Below, in pieces: positions 21,193-32,412 of a DNA stretch of 64,000 bases. The DNA is from Xenopus tropicalis (taxonomy: Eukaryota; Chordata; Amphibia; Anura; Pipidae). The first letter of the stretch is position 1; each line of letters opens with the position of its first letter. Location of the stretch: contig NC_030684.2 of the NCBI RefSeq assembly GCF_000004195.4, positions 108,530,429 to 108,594,428 of the forward strand, written 5' to 3'. Position numbers and translations under genes: made by a program. The notes below the pieces were generated by a model. That model was not told the origin of the DNA, searched no databases, and saw nothing but the letters and a program-made list of their open reading frames with translations.

Positions 21193-24100
21193 TGTTATGC
21201 TATATCTGTCCACAGGCTATTATAAACTATAGTATATATTATTAAACCTAGAGAATCCATGTTTCCATTTGGCCGTGGCTTAATAACATAAAATAAGGGC
21301 ATTGGGAGTGAAAAGGGATGTTCCTGCCCACCAGTCTGTGACAATGGCATCTAGAGCAAGACTGGTGGGTTGTTAACACCTTCATAGAAGCTGGTGGAGG
21401 GTGGTCAGTAAAAGTAAATAATTATACATTCAGCTCTTAATATTTCCATTAGACTAACGTTATAGAGGCTCTGTAACCATGGGCTGGCACGTTGTTGAAA
21501 GAAAGAGACCGACAGCTCATGAAAAACTCTAAAATGAAGTGTACATAAATCATTTCTATATAATAAAATTAATTGAGCGCTAAGCTGAAACCCACAAAGT
21601 GGAAAAACCAGACTGAATAGCCTACACTATTATAAGTCACTGGAATAAGGGGAGTGAAAAAGCACATCTTCAGGAGTGGTGGCAGAAATATTTTGAAGCT
21701 TTAATCATGTGAGGCCTCTCCATACATGTCTAGTATTTAGCAAACATGCCATATAGGTTATCATGTAAATTAATCTGGTCTGCCCCTTTTGGAGACACTT
21801 AAGGGAATTTCATTGGCTGACACAATCACAGACTGAACCCTTTTTAAATTCCATTGAAGAGAAATCAGTTATTTTCTGTTATGGTCTCCAGTTTCACATT
21901 GGTCTGAACTTGGAGGCCTTTCGTACTTGTCACCGCAGACACATTGCTTCACTTGTAAAACCTGTTCTGCCCCTATGCCTTCCTCCAGGTTGTGTCTTTC
22001 CAAAGGTAAAGAACAAAACCAACAAAAGCTAAATAGCTAACTAAATACAGAGGAGGAAAAGGGTGTGATAACAGGGTGAATAAATATCCTGTCAGAGCAA
22101 TGAATTAGGGATGCAATTAGCCGTTTCTTTGCAGACGTATCAGTTTCTCCGTGACAGATCGTTCTTTTACTGGACTCGCTGCTGCCACATTCTATTCTTT
22201 ATTCTCAATGAGAGAAGATTTCAAGCAAACATCATACATGTCATCAAACTCATCAGCCTTAAATCCTATAATGTTTTCCCCTACTATTTAGTTTTTTTTC
22301 AGGAAAAAGTAACTTGCCATCTCTTTTTCAATAGTCCAAAAGATATATATATATAGTTGAATAAACAGTTTGTACACTTATCCCCTGCATCTTCCATTCC
22401 TGACCCTTACTGACATTGCAGTAGCACCTAATTCAGTGACAATCCAAGATTCCAGATTTGTTTAGTACATACTAAACTGTTTACTAAAACAAACCGATAG
22501 GATAAGGTTTGCTGGAGTTCACAAGGGTGAAAAGTTGCACCCCTTAGAACCCAATAAATATTAGCACTTGCACCCATGGTATGGTTGGTGCTGGAGCTCT
22601 CGGTACCTTGCTAGCACAGTAGTGACTTACCCTGAGAATCCATTAAAACATAGGTAACCCTTAAAAAACATTAAGGAAAATTGCTCAGGGTGATTTTGCA
22701 ATTTACATACTTTTTCTTTGTTTCAGATCTATTAAGTTTTTCATTAATTGCTAATTTACTGAATTTTGTAACAACAGTGCTACCCACTGGCAAGGTATAA
22801 ATTTAGAAGGAAAACAGAGAAATATCTGATGTTCAGAAAAGAGATCAGAAGTCACAGATGACCTTTCTTGTGTCTTTCATGAGCAGAAGAACATAAGAAG
22901 AGTTCTCTGTTTTCCTTCTGAAAGTATAATTCTCCAGCCGTACAGTCAGAAGAACTGACCAGCACCCCTACAAAATACTATGAATTGTCCTTACTTCATT
23001 TTTCTCTACCATTTCCCCTGATAACTGTATCATACTTTTCACTGTCCACCTTCTGCTTCTTCACCTGTCACTTTGCCTGACAAAACAAGGTCCAAATGAT
23101 ATATGTTGCTTTTTATGCAAAAAAAATACTATGACTGGGTACCCACATCATCCGCACACACCCCTCCTTAGCCCTTGCTGCCTATTATGGTTGCCCACAT
23201 ATTAGCCCACCAGCTATTCTCTAGAAGCTTTATGCCAAATCCTCATAATACCTCAACTCATAAGCAGCTCACACACCCTTCATATATACTACTGGCTATT
23301 TCCCCCCCTCAGTGATAAATAAACATAATGGGTGTTTGGAATTGTGAACACCAAAGTGCAAGGAGCCAACTGGCATCCAAATTTCCAATATTTCTATTTT
23401 TTTAGCAGCCAGAAACCTGAAAAGTAGTGAACCTGCATGTGCATTACTAAATATATATGTTACACATTGCCTGCTCATCCCTGCAAAACATATTATGGTC
23501 CTGATAAGTCAGCCCCATCTCATCCAAGACCCATTTCACCCATGAATTATTTATCATTATATGGCATAATAATGCCACATCTCAGGATATAGATACAGCC
23601 CTGACACACGATAGCATGGAATGCAGTGCTACTGCATGAGAAACTTTCTTTTCTCCATTTCATTTGTAAGAGAGCCAAGGTGCTAAATCTATACAACAAT
23701 ATTTTTTTGTGTATATAAATATGGTGCAGGTGAAAAATTGAAATGCGCAGGCACTATTGTTTTGTCTTCTTAAATATTTGGGAGCTATTTTGAACCCCTG
23801 TCCCAGGCACTTTACCTGTCAAAAGACAGTTTGCTGTGTCTGCGCCAGGAACAGTTAAAAGCACTCAGTGTCATACAGCATGGATATTAATCTTTTTTAT
23901 GAGTCAAAGAAAGCCTGTTGTGATCGACACTCAACAATGTGCTGAGGACATCTGTACCGAACAGAGCGCTACCATTTTGTATATACAGGTATATGAGCAT
24001 ACACTGTCCCTCTCTGCTTGTTGTAAGTTCTTCTTACAATTAAATCATCCTTTTTTTAATACTGGTTTTATTAAACGGACCATATGTAGGAAATATAGTA

Positions 24101-24323
24101 CATATAGAAGAATGACTACATATTATGTACATTTTCTGGCCATTTTGAACATACTGGAAATTTCTATACTTTTTTTTGTGCTTACTTATTTTATTACCTT
24201 ACCTAATTTTGAAATGTGTCTCTTATTTTTGGCAACTTACATCAGTGATGATTAGTGCTATCTGTATGCGGGAATGTGGTTCATGTATTACAGTCAAAAT
24301 ACCTAGTTTTTGGTTTTGGATTT
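21193..24323. other. Repeat-poor unique stretch, no gene recognised
   Basis: The longest frame, 23836-24255 plus (139 codons), has two hydrophobic stretches but no family match that I know and AT-driven codon use. Candidate regulatory sequence at 22085-22270 is listed separately. Confidence 0.4.
22085..22270. promoter_or_regulatory. Candidate conserved non-coding element
   Basis: Repeat-free, balanced composition, with AATGAATTAGGGATGCAATT, TTTCTCCGTGACAGATCG and CTCAATGAGAGAAGATTTCA. No stable open frame with coding character. Inferred only from composition. Confidence 0.22.
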
Positions 24324-24579
24324 ACAGGTATAGGATCTGTTATCCAGAATGCTTTGAATAAAAGGATAAAGGATTTTCCCTAATTTAGACTAAAAATCAT
24401 CATTAGTGCAGCTTAGTTACCATCAAGAACAATATCCTCTCTTATTATTACAGAGCTAAAGGAAATCATTTTTAAAAATTGCAATTATTTGCTTAAAAAG
24501 GCTTCTATGGGAGATGGCCTTCCAGAAATTCAGAGCTTTCTGAATAATGGGTTTCTGAATAATGGATCCCATACCTGTA
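24324..24579 (-). mobile_element. Palindromic family A element, copy 4, reverse, internally shortened
   Basis: From ACAGGTATAGGATCTGTTAT to GATCCCATACCTGTA. Reverse-oriented core words TTATTATTACAGAG, GGCTTCTATGGGAGATGGCC and TTCAGAGCTTTCTG are present, but part of the usual middle is missing (256 bp against about 320). Confidence 0.8.
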
Positions 24580-24754
24580 CTGGTAAACTAGTAGCAACTA
24601 GTAAACTAGTTCCAACACTCTTCCCAACACCACAATATAAAGTATCAGTAGTTTGTTGAGCATTTAGTCAGTCACAGCCAAGCAGAACTCACACAAAGCT
24701 GGGCTCATAGTGCTGTAAGATAAAGTACATGGACATGGATTTGATAAAGGAAGA

Positions 24755-24845
24755 GATCCCCAACCAGTGGCTCGTCAGCAACATATTGGTTTCCATGGCT
24801 TTGGATATTGCTTCTAATGGCTTACAAGCAGATACTCATTTTTAT
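24755..24845 (+). mobile_element. hAT-like MITE family D, truncated copy
   Basis: The left end GATCCCCAACCAGTGGCTCG and the next 70 bp match the start of family D. The right part is missing. Confidence 0.6.
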
Positions 24846-24953
24846 ATGGCGGGCTTAAAGGAACAAGGACATATATTTTGCTAATAAACAGAGACTACTG
24901 TAGCAGTCACAGGACTAAGAAGCCATTTCCCTTATTTAGCACCCTCTAGGACC

Positions 24954-25357
24954 TTAAAAGAACAGTAACACCAAAAAATGAAAGTTTTTTAAAGTAATTC
25001 AAATATAATGTACTGTTGCCCTGCACTGGTAAAAGTTGTGTGTTTGCTACAGTAACTCTACTATAGTTTATATAAATAAGCTGCTGGGGGCAGCCATTAA
25101 AGTTGGAAAAAGGAGAAAAGGCACAGGTTACATAGCAGATAACAGATGACCTCCCTAGAATACAATAGTGTTTATCTGTTATCTCCTGTTTGCCTGTGCC
25201 TTTTCTCCTTTGAATGGCTGCCCCCGTGGCTAAACAGCAGCTTTGTTTATATACATTTCTGAGGCAAACACACCAGTTGTACCAGTGCAGGGCAGCAGTA
25301 TATTTTATTCTTATTACTTTTATACACTTTCATTTTTTGGTGTTACTCTTCCTTTAA
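24954..25357. mobile_element. Kolobok/T2-like MITE with TTAA target, copy 1
   Basis: TTAA at both ends (24954-24957, 25354-25357). Inverted termini AAGAACAGTAACACCAAAAA and TTTTTGGTGTTACTCTTCC. The internal arms GGAAAAAGGAGAAAAGGCAC and GTGCCTTTTCTCCTT pair, as do GTTACATAGCAGATAACAGA and CTGTTATCTCC. It is the same family as 41897-42321. TTAA target specificity is characteristic of Kolobok/T2 and piggyBac transposons; the T2-type abundance in Xenopus favours Kolobok. Confidence 0.8.
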
Positions 25358-27714
25358 TCGTAACTGTCATGGCTTCCCAAGATTTTCTGTTTTTGAATAT
25401 GGCTCACAAGGCAGGTCACTTCAACTAAAGTATCATAGGTTACTATGATGGGGGCCCTGTGCTAATTGTTGCACTAGGCCATTGGCCCACTAGTTTAGCC
25501 ACTTTTGGCCCACAGGTACACCTGTATTCTGCAATATTAGCAAGATAATATTATTCTTTTTTCCATTATCCATAATTTCCTCCTGTTTAAGGAATGCTCT
25601 TCTACAAGATGAAGACTGGTAGCATTTGTAGGTGGTGAAAAAGAGGAATATTGATTGGCATATGGAATGGAGGCAATCAGAAAGGACTGCTATGCTGCTC
25701 TGTTTGGATTTTCCTGAATAGATACGTGCAATTTATTCAGATTAAGGATGGACCTTAAACAGCAGAAAAAGACACATTGTCTGGCTACAGGGAAGATAAT
25801 GGCTCAGTTTTGAGACTCCCCATGTGTCTAATAAAAATCAGGCTTAAAAATGAGTTTTGGGACTTGTATCTATGGACATTAGCCCTGGGATTGTTGTTGC
25901 TAAAAGCACAGGCTGACCCTGCTGCACACACTGTACCCAGGAACTCAACACATTTCTGTATTTCCTAAAAGTCTTCCAGCTGCAACAGATTTTGCTATTA
26001 GAAGTGATTTACATGGAAAATTAACAACAAACTATAAAAAATCTGGTATTTACAGTTAATGAAAACAATCCAAGCGGATGCACTGAATGTGTATGTTATC
26101 ATCCTGCCTAAAAATGCCTTAATAATACCCACTGGGGCTTATTTATAAAGGCGGAGCCACACTGAAACCGGCACAAAATGAATTATAAAACTACCCAGCA
26201 TACCTCTGGTAGAAGGATGGTACTGTGCTGTGGGCACAACATCATCAACATCAGTTATTTATATAGCATCAAGTTCCTCAACATTTTACAGTGAAGGTTG
26301 AGCTGACTTTTAGTATGTTACAGAATGGCCTATTCTAAGCAACTTTCAATTTGGTTTTTAATTATTTGCTTTGTTATTGTTACTTTTTATTGCTTGTTGT
26401 TTTATTCAGGTCTCCTGCTATACATATCCCAGTCTCTCATTTAAACCACTGCCTGGTTGTTTGGATAAATTGGACCCTAACAACTAAGTAGCTCAAAAAA
26501 AGTAAAAGTACAAAATTAAGGCCAACTGCAAACTTGCTATAATTACTGTATGTCTATCATGCTATAAGTTAATGAATGACCATTAAATATTTAAACATTT
26601 ATTCTTGCACAGGTAGTAAAGTTAAAAAAAATAGTTTATTTCAATCATTAAAAACTATGTAAGCCCTTTATACAAATCCTATAGCGGTTCATGCTTGCCC
26701 AGCACTTAATCATAGGCTCCAAAAGGGAAAATTCACATTCGCATGTAAGTAGATCACAAACCACACCCCTAATTACTTTAAACCAATCAATGTAAAATAC
26801 ATCATGCATTACATCACAAGCTCTCCAGGCCTACACAATTAATAGCATTTAGTAAGGCTACAATTCAATAGTGTCGGAGAATATGAATAATCCACATTAA
26901 AAGGTTATAGGTATACTATACAGTTTCCCTTCCGCCAGCTTGAACTGACGGAAATGCTGTTTCTTGTAATGTGAATGCCTTTTTGTGTTGCTTCCATATT
27001 GTATTTGGACATAAATGTAGTATATGTAGTTTCACAAACATCTCTTTGCCTATCTCTTCCTGTCACATCACCTTTAAATTAACTGTCACTGTGACATTTT
27101 TATATTTTTTTCTACTAATTATGTTTTTTTTCCCTTTTCTTAAAAATTAGCTCTACTTTGTAACATTTTATCAGCTGTCTCTTTTTCCCCCTAGCCAGCA
27201 GCCAGTGATTGAAATGACAGACTGGAAGAATAGAAGAGAGCCTGACCAAAACTCACATGTTTTTTCAACAACCCAATAACATTATAATGTTAAACCTCAC
27301 ACATGATAGATTTAATCTTCTGGGTTATTCATTTCTTTTTATGAAAACAAAAGAAAAACAAAAGATGAAGACAAACATAAAGTGTACACTTAATATGTTC
27401 ATAACTGGTTTTAACACATTTTAGGTAGGAAATTGTGTATAAACTTGTGCTGTCATTTCAGAAAACACAGATCAGCGTCACAATGGATTGAATTCAGAAA
27501 CACTTTACATAACTTTTCAAGGGTAAAGATATCTTTGCATTGAACCGAATCTGTCCCAGAGTGTCGTAATGCTCTAATTTTAGAACATTGCAGACATTAC
27601 ATTTATTGCAGAAGCAGTCACTAAAGCACACAAGGTATAGCTCCCTTAAAGATTCATAATTTAATGTATGGCTATTTATAAAAACTGTAGTAACACCAGA
27701 TTTAGCATCAGCAG
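25358..27714. other. Largely unique stretch with weak repeat fragments
   Basis: No gene recognised. It contains a fragment resembling the TTATATAGCGCC repeat (26250-26300) and a fragment of the TATAGAATGGCC/CTGGTTGC family (26310-26580). 27080-27260 has a weaker match to that same family. Confidence 0.4.
26310..26580 (+). mobile_element. Fragment of CTGGTTGCTAGG-type Kolobok-like MITE (family F)
   Basis: TATGTTACAGAATGGCCTATTC, written in parts as ACAGAATGGCC and TATTCTAAGCAACTTTCAAT, plus CAGTCTCTCATTTAAACCAC and GCCTGGTTGTTTGGATAAAT, parallel the copies at 30690, 48610 and 52534. No intact ends are visible here. Confidence 0.5.
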
Positions 27715-27848
27715 TAGTGATGAGCAAATCGGCAAAAATGTTGCGCAGCAAAAATAATTGTTGTGCTCGTCATTTTTTTTATGCCAATGGCGAAGTGCGG
27801 AAATTTGCTGCAAATCCATACCTGCTGAATAATTTCACCCATCACTAA
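27715..27848. mobile_element. Family C (TAGTGATG) hAT-like element, short copy
   Basis: It starts TAGTGATGAGCAAATCGGCA and ends TTTCACCCATCACTA, an inverted terminal repeat pair. The interior has GCAAAAATGTTGCGCAGC. About 134 bp. Confidence 0.7.
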
Positions 27849-27884
27849 TCAGCAGCAATCAGAGATGATACAGCCCTCCTAGTG

Positions 27885-27950
27885 TATATTATTATTATTA
27901 TTTATATAGCGCCATCAATTTACGCAGCGCTTTACAGAATAGAGGGGTAC
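27885..27950. repeat. (ATT)n plus TTTATATAGCGCC repeat fragment
   Basis: (ATT)n is followed by TTTATATAGCGCCATCAATT and CGCAGCGCTTTACAG, a dispersed motif with diverged relatives at 17930 and 26250. Probably a retroelement tail. Confidence 0.5.
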
Positions 27951-28107
27951 AAAAGACATAACAGTTAATGTACATATAAAGTGTATATATATATGTATAT
28001 ATGTATATATATATTATCATAGCAAAAGAGGGCACTCTTTCCTGGGTGCCGGGTAATAGTTTGCCGAGGAAATCCACCAAAAAAGACTCATTCTCAAGAC
28101 TTGAGAC

Positions 28108-28552
28108 TAGTGATGGGCGAAATGTTTTGCCAGGCATGAATTTGTGGCGAATTTCCACGTTTCACCATTGGTGGATTGTTTTGCAAAACGGATGAAAAAA
28201 TTTGCAGCGCATCCAAAAATTGTTGCAAGAATAGTCACACGTCCAAAAATTGTCGAAAGAATAGTCGCGGGCAGCAAAAGAATAGTTGCGCATCCAAAAT
28301 TGTCGCAAGAATAGTTGCGGGCAGCAAAAGCATAGTCGCGCGTCCAAATTGTCACAAGAATAGTTGCGGGCAGCAAAAGAATAGTCGCGCATCCAAAATT
28401 GTCGCAAGAATAGTTGTGGGCGTCAAAAGAATAGTCACGGGCGACAATTATTTTTTTTGCCGCGTGACACTTTCAGCATATTGCAAATTTTTCTTTTGAA
28501 AGATTCACGCATTTTTCAGTGAAGCGAAACAGGACAGATTCTCTCATCACTA
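28108..28552. mobile_element. Family C hAT-like element with perfect 8-bp target duplication
   Basis: It starts TAGTGATGGGCGAAATG and ends TCTCTCATCACTA. CTTGAGAC lies on both sides (28100-28107 and 28553-28560). This is the best-defined family C copy and gives the boundaries for the others. It contains an internal tandem array (28204-28440). Confidence 0.85.
28204..28440 (+). repeat. Internal tandem repeat, period about 50 bp
   Basis: Units of the form GCGCATCCAAAATTGTCGCA followed by AGAATAGTTGCGGGCAGCAA and AAGCATAGTC repeat about four to five times with small indels, inside the family C element. The frames over it (107 codons plus, 81-89 minus) are by-products of the repeat. Confidence 0.8.
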
Positions 28553-28683
28553 CTTGAGACAAGAAAACAAAAACTTTCGGAATCAACATACTGTAAAGGA
28601 TATCAAAATAAAGGCCTTTTAGGTTTAATTATGTGACCCAAATGTTGAGTCCTTTTTGGTGGATATATATATATTTTTTTTCC

Positions 28684-28735
28684 CTGAGGAAGAGCACAGT
28701 TAGTGCTCGAAACGTTGGATTTCTTTGCTTAAATA
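28684..28735 (+). ncRNA. Hammerhead-ribozyme-like motif, box 1 mutated, perfect stem II
   Basis: CTGAGGA (28684-28690; hammerhead consensus CTGATGA), then a perfect 6-bp stem GAGCAC/GTGCTC (28692-28697 with 28703-28708, 5-nt loop), then GAAAC (28709-28713) and AATAAA (about 28731). It has the same layout as 17641 and 40042. The T-to-G change in box 1 would be expected to impair cleavage. Confidence 0.55.
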
Positions 28736-28783
28736 AACTTATCATTTTTTTGCCAAGTCCTGGTGTGTGCAGCTCACTTTCTT

Positions 28784-28803
28784 GCTATATATATATATAT
28801 ATT
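28784..28803. repeat. (TA)n microsatellite
   Basis: Pure TA run at the junction between the Penelope-like remnant and a family A copy lacking its left terminus. Confidence 0.9.
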
Positions 28804-29082
28804 ACGGAATGCCCGTCTCCCATAGACTCCATTTTAATCAAATAATTCAGAATTTTAAAACCGATTTCCTTTATCTCTGTAGTAATAAAACAGTACCTTG
28901 TAATCGATACCAACTAAGATATAAATAATCCTTATTGGATGCAAAACATTCCTATTGGGTTTAATTAACGTTTTATTGATTTTTAGTAGACTTAAGGTAT
29001 GGAGATCCAAATTACGGAAAGACCCCTTATCCGGAATACCCTTGGTCCCGAGCATTCTGGATAATGGGTCCTATACCTGTAT
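28803..29082 (+). mobile_element. Palindromic family A element, copy 5, left end missing
   Basis: It begins abruptly at TACGGAATGCCCGTCTCCCA after the (TA)n run and ends GGGTCCTATACCTGTA. The core words are well preserved. Confidence 0.85.
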
Positions 29083-30689
29083 AATCCTGGATATCAGTAG
29101 CATTTCTACCTAATTCTTAAAGGAAGAATGCAAATGATTATTTACCACAAATCCCCAGATGAAACTGACCTAGTTAAAGACAACAGAACTCCTTCTCAGG
29201 AGCTTTAGCTCTACACACATATTCAGAAAGGCTGCTACTTTAGTAGTGTTACACAACTGCTCATGTAGTCGAGTAAACAATACTATCCCACTAAAACAAA
29301 CACTTTAAGAGGCTGGATCCTTAGGTATGTCAAATCCACCACTGTACAATCGCTCCCTCGAGCCAATAGCATTTTTAAAATCAGTGGCCAATGGCACATT
29401 TCTTCTTCCAGCCAGTATGAATGCAGCTCAGAGGGCTAATGCTCAATTCTTCTGTTGAGGAGGTGGTTGCTAATGAACCCAGCAGCAGTTGCAAGATGGC
29501 ATCTTCCTGGAAAGCAAGATAATATTTGTTGGAATGTGTTGTATTATATGCAAGTGTATTTGCTACTGAAAGTTCTAAAACTCTTAATGCACAAATTCAT
29601 TGGACCTTTTACCTTTATTAGTTCTGCACTGCAAATAGTTTCCTTATACATAACCTGAGGGAGCAAAGGCAGATACTGAGACATAGCCTTATTTAGACCT
29701 GCAGATTCGCTGCCATGGGGGACCACCAGCTTCCATAGGCCAAACGTGCAGAAGATTCCTCCAACCTTGTGGATAACAATAAAGGTTTCACACCCTATGG
29801 TGGGTTATTCTTTTCATCGCCACTTTATTATTCCCCTAAGCACACATGATATCATAATACTGCTGCTAGAATTAATGTGCACCAATCATAGTGCAGTTTT
29901 ATAGACTTGTATCACATGACATACCCTAGGCTGATTTTAATTGTAGGTCAAAAGTAACGCTGGAGGGAAGGATCCGTTTAGCATTTAGAAACAATCAATC
30001 ATTAATACATTTTAGGTTTTTTACCATTTACGCTAAGATGTAGTAGCACTGATTGCTAGTGGTAGGTCAAGTGTGATTGATGATAAACAAAAAGTCTAAA
30101 AACCACCTATGTCTACAGCTTGTTACACAGGTTCTGTTACACTTTTTAGAATATATTGAGTCTATATTAGTGTCTGCTCTTATATGGATTCTTTCATTGT
30201 AACATTTTACTTAAAGCTCATACAGTTTATAATAACTGATCTGTATTATAAAGATCTATTCTTCATTTGCGTGCAATTTTTTCACAGTACAAACTAGAAA
30301 ATGTTTTTACATGACCTGCAGCAGTTTCTTTACTCATTCTGCCAAAAATAGTCGGCCATATTGTAGTCAACTGATTATTTAGATATCACCTTAGTGTTGG
30401 AATAGCAAAGGGTGTCATCGAGAAATGCAGCCTCGGCCATTTACTGTCACCCATTTTCCACCCATACACACAAAAAGCACCATTGGACCACCAGTGGGAA
30501 GTGATTACATTTGATTCTGCCTGATAATCATTCAAGAGTTGTAGCATTGTTGGGCAATTTTGAAAAAATTATCAAAAAATGTAGTAATCTTGTTCTATGT
30601 CTGTATATATGAAGTTGAATGGTTTCTACGAGCCCCATCACCCAATCACATACCCTCCCAAGCTGCTCTTACCCCAGTGCATAGGCTAT
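29083..30689. other. Repeat-poor unique stretch, no gene recognised
   Basis: The open frames are 60-67 codons and overlap on opposite strands (29455-29658, 29544-29726). 30240-30480 is listed separately as possibly constrained. Confidence 0.4.
30240..30480. promoter_or_regulatory. Candidate conserved non-coding element
   Basis: Repeat-free, no open frame, with words such as TTCATTTGCGTGCAATTTTT, ACATGACCTGCAGCAGTTTC and CAACTGATTATTTAGATATC. Inferred from composition only. Confidence 0.22.
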
Positions 30690-30808
30690 GACTCCCTATT
30701 ATTCCTATCCTTCTGAAGATAAAACCAAAACCAATGACCTTTCTAGCAACCAGGTAGTGGTTTTAATGAGAGACTGGAAAATGGATAGGAGAGGGCCTGA
30801 ACTGGAAG

Positions 30809-30845
<37 letters not shown>

Positions 30846-31000
30846 GTAACGATAACAATAAAATTGTTGCCATGGTATACAATATTTTAGCAGAAAAGGA
30901 AGGCAAATAATTAAAAAATAAGTAATGAAGACCAATTGCAAAGTTACAAGGAATTGGCCATTCTATAACATATAAAAAGTTGAACTGTCCCTTTTATATA
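30690..31000 (-). mobile_element. Family F (CTGGTTGCTAGG) Kolobok-like MITE, reverse copy
   Basis: Contains TTTCTAGCAACCAGGTAGTG, GAGAGACTGGAAAATGGATA, ATGAAGACCAATTGCAAAG and GGCCATTCTATAACATATAA, the reverse complement of words in 52534-53460. A (TAA)n microsatellite has grown inside it. Confidence 0.65.
30809..30843. repeat. (TAA)n microsatellite, about 11 units
   Basis: Uninterrupted AATAAT run inside the family F copy. It gives the poly-leucine stretch in the spurious minus-strand frame 30705-30941. Confidence 0.95.
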
Positions 31001-32048
31001 GTATTTTATATAGTATTGCAAGGGATTGCAACCACTCCAAAATTTGTAAGTAAAACTTGACTTTTATCATTTAATTTTAAACTGGTTTTACAGATATTTT
31101 ACATTGTATGATGCAAATTGCTCACGGCAGACCCGGCATCTCTCCTTGAGGGCTGCTGAGCTGCCGGTGCAGGGGTTAATTGGATACACACAGGTGGCTA
31201 CTCATGCCCATAGATGCATGCCTACAGAATGAGCCATGTGTGCCAATTTAAGGGATAATAAATGCAATATACATGTTTTTGAGTACAGTTATAGCAATTA
31301 GCAAATGAACCCTTGGTTGAGATGAAAAGGGGGCATGAGGCTATTTCAGTGGTTGTGTTGCAATAGTTCATGGTTTCCACGTGTGCCCCAATCAGAAGCC
31401 GACATGAAGGAATGTTTAGCGGGGACCAGAACTCAGTGCCCACCCTAATCACCAATCACTGAGGTGTTGCGCATCAATCAGTATGCAGATAGCCACATCA
31501 AGCAAGGCTCGGGACTGGCTTTCCTCTCTCATTATGTTCTAATTACATAGCGTTCCCACTGTGAAATATATGTTAATCTAATAGTCCATTTTCTTACCAA
31601 TGGTCTAAACAAGTACAATATTTGTATACATACGGTTGGGCTACAGAGAGTGGAACTTTTCAGATCTTGCAGAGTGAGACACAATGTATAGGGCAGCTCT
31701 GTCAGTACCTACAGTAAATGTCTCCATATGTTAATCAAAGGATAATTACATTCAAAGCCCTTTACTTCTCCGCACTTCACTGCATCACTTCACTTGTGTC
31801 TCCATATGTTCCTGGTCGTCTTCATTACTCCTTGATCCACTGCCTTTTCACACATCCACTGCTAACTCTCATCTTAAAGCTCTCCTGTTGCTCCTTCCAT
31901 CTACGTTGTAGAATTCTATCCCTGAATTGCTCCATGAGGAGAAACTGCTATTGGCCCATTGCCTTGGGCGGTCACTGCACTTATTACCCTCAAGTTTGTG
32001 CCTCTTGTACCCACCACTTAGAACATAGGATCTACTGGTCAAAGACCT
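31001..32048. other. Unique stretch, no gene recognised
   Basis: The 179-codon plus frame 31718-32257 runs from unique DNA into the Harbinger-like MITE at 32052 and has no recognisable domain. The region 31090-31560 is a weak regulatory candidate. Confidence 0.4.
31090..31560. promoter_or_regulatory. Candidate conserved non-coding block
   Basis: Repeat-free and G+C-balanced, with GTATGATGCAAATTGCTCAC (octamer-like ATGCAAAT), GGGGTTAATTGGATACAC, GAAGCCGACATGAAGGAATG and GCGCATCAATCAGTATGCAG. No sustained open frame. Conservation is inference. Confidence 0.25.
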
Positions 32049-32051
32049 TTA

Positions 32052-32409
32052 GGGGCAGATTTACTAATCCACGAACGGTCCGAAGGCGTCCGAATGCGTT
32101 TTTTCGTAATGATCTGTATTTTTGCGACTTTTTCGTCGCCGTTGCGACGTTTTCGTATGTTCCGCAACTTTTTTTTCTCCGTCGCGAAAATATCGGATTG
32201 GTTTTTCCGCCGTTTACAATCTCTCAATATGAAAAAATTGCGATGGCGACTAAATAGTCGAGCAAAATACGATAAAGTCGCAACGGCAGCGAAAAAGTCA
32301 CGACAAATACAAAAAATTGCGACGGCGACGAAAAAGTCGCAAAATTTTCATTTCCAATATGATTTTTTCCCTTTCGGGATTCGGATTCGTGGATTAGTAA
32401 ATCTGCCCC
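32052..32409. mobile_element. Harbinger-like MITE with perfect TTA target duplication
   Basis: GGGGCAGATTTACTAATCCA at the left is matched by the inverted TGGATTAGTAAATCTGCCCC at the right. TTA occurs on both sides (32049-32051, 32410-32412). 3-bp TWA duplications are the mark of PIF/Harbinger transposons. The interior is a CpG-rich imperfect palindrome of GCGACTTTTTCG-type words, related to 8034-8567. Confidence 0.85.
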
Positions 32410-32412
32410 TTA

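Larger units (their letters stand above)
28015..28803. mobile_element. Penelope-like remnant with inverted ends, split by a hAT-like element
   Basis: The left part (28015-28107) contains ATAGCAAAAGAGGGCAC and ATCCACCAAAAAAGACTCA. The right part (28561-28803) contains the inverse (GAGTCCTTTTTGGTGGAT at about 28645-28662 and GCTCACTTTCTTGCTATAT near its end). The right part also carries a hammerhead-like motif and AATAAA. Inverted, partly truncated terminal repeats with hammerhead motifs are typical of Penelope-like elements. The interruption is family C (28108-28552). Confidence 0.55.

Noticed and set aside
23836..24255. 139-codon plus-strand frame with hydrophobic stretches
   Set aside because: The hydrophobicity follows from T-rich codons. 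No homology, initiation context or splice sites seen.
30705..30941. Minus frame with poly-leucine tract resembling a signal peptide
   Set aside because: The leucines are the (TAA)n microsatellite read on the other strand, inside a MITE.
31718..32257. 179-codon plus-strand frame as a gene
   Set aside because: It crosses from unique DNA into a Harbinger-like MITE and has no recognisable domain.
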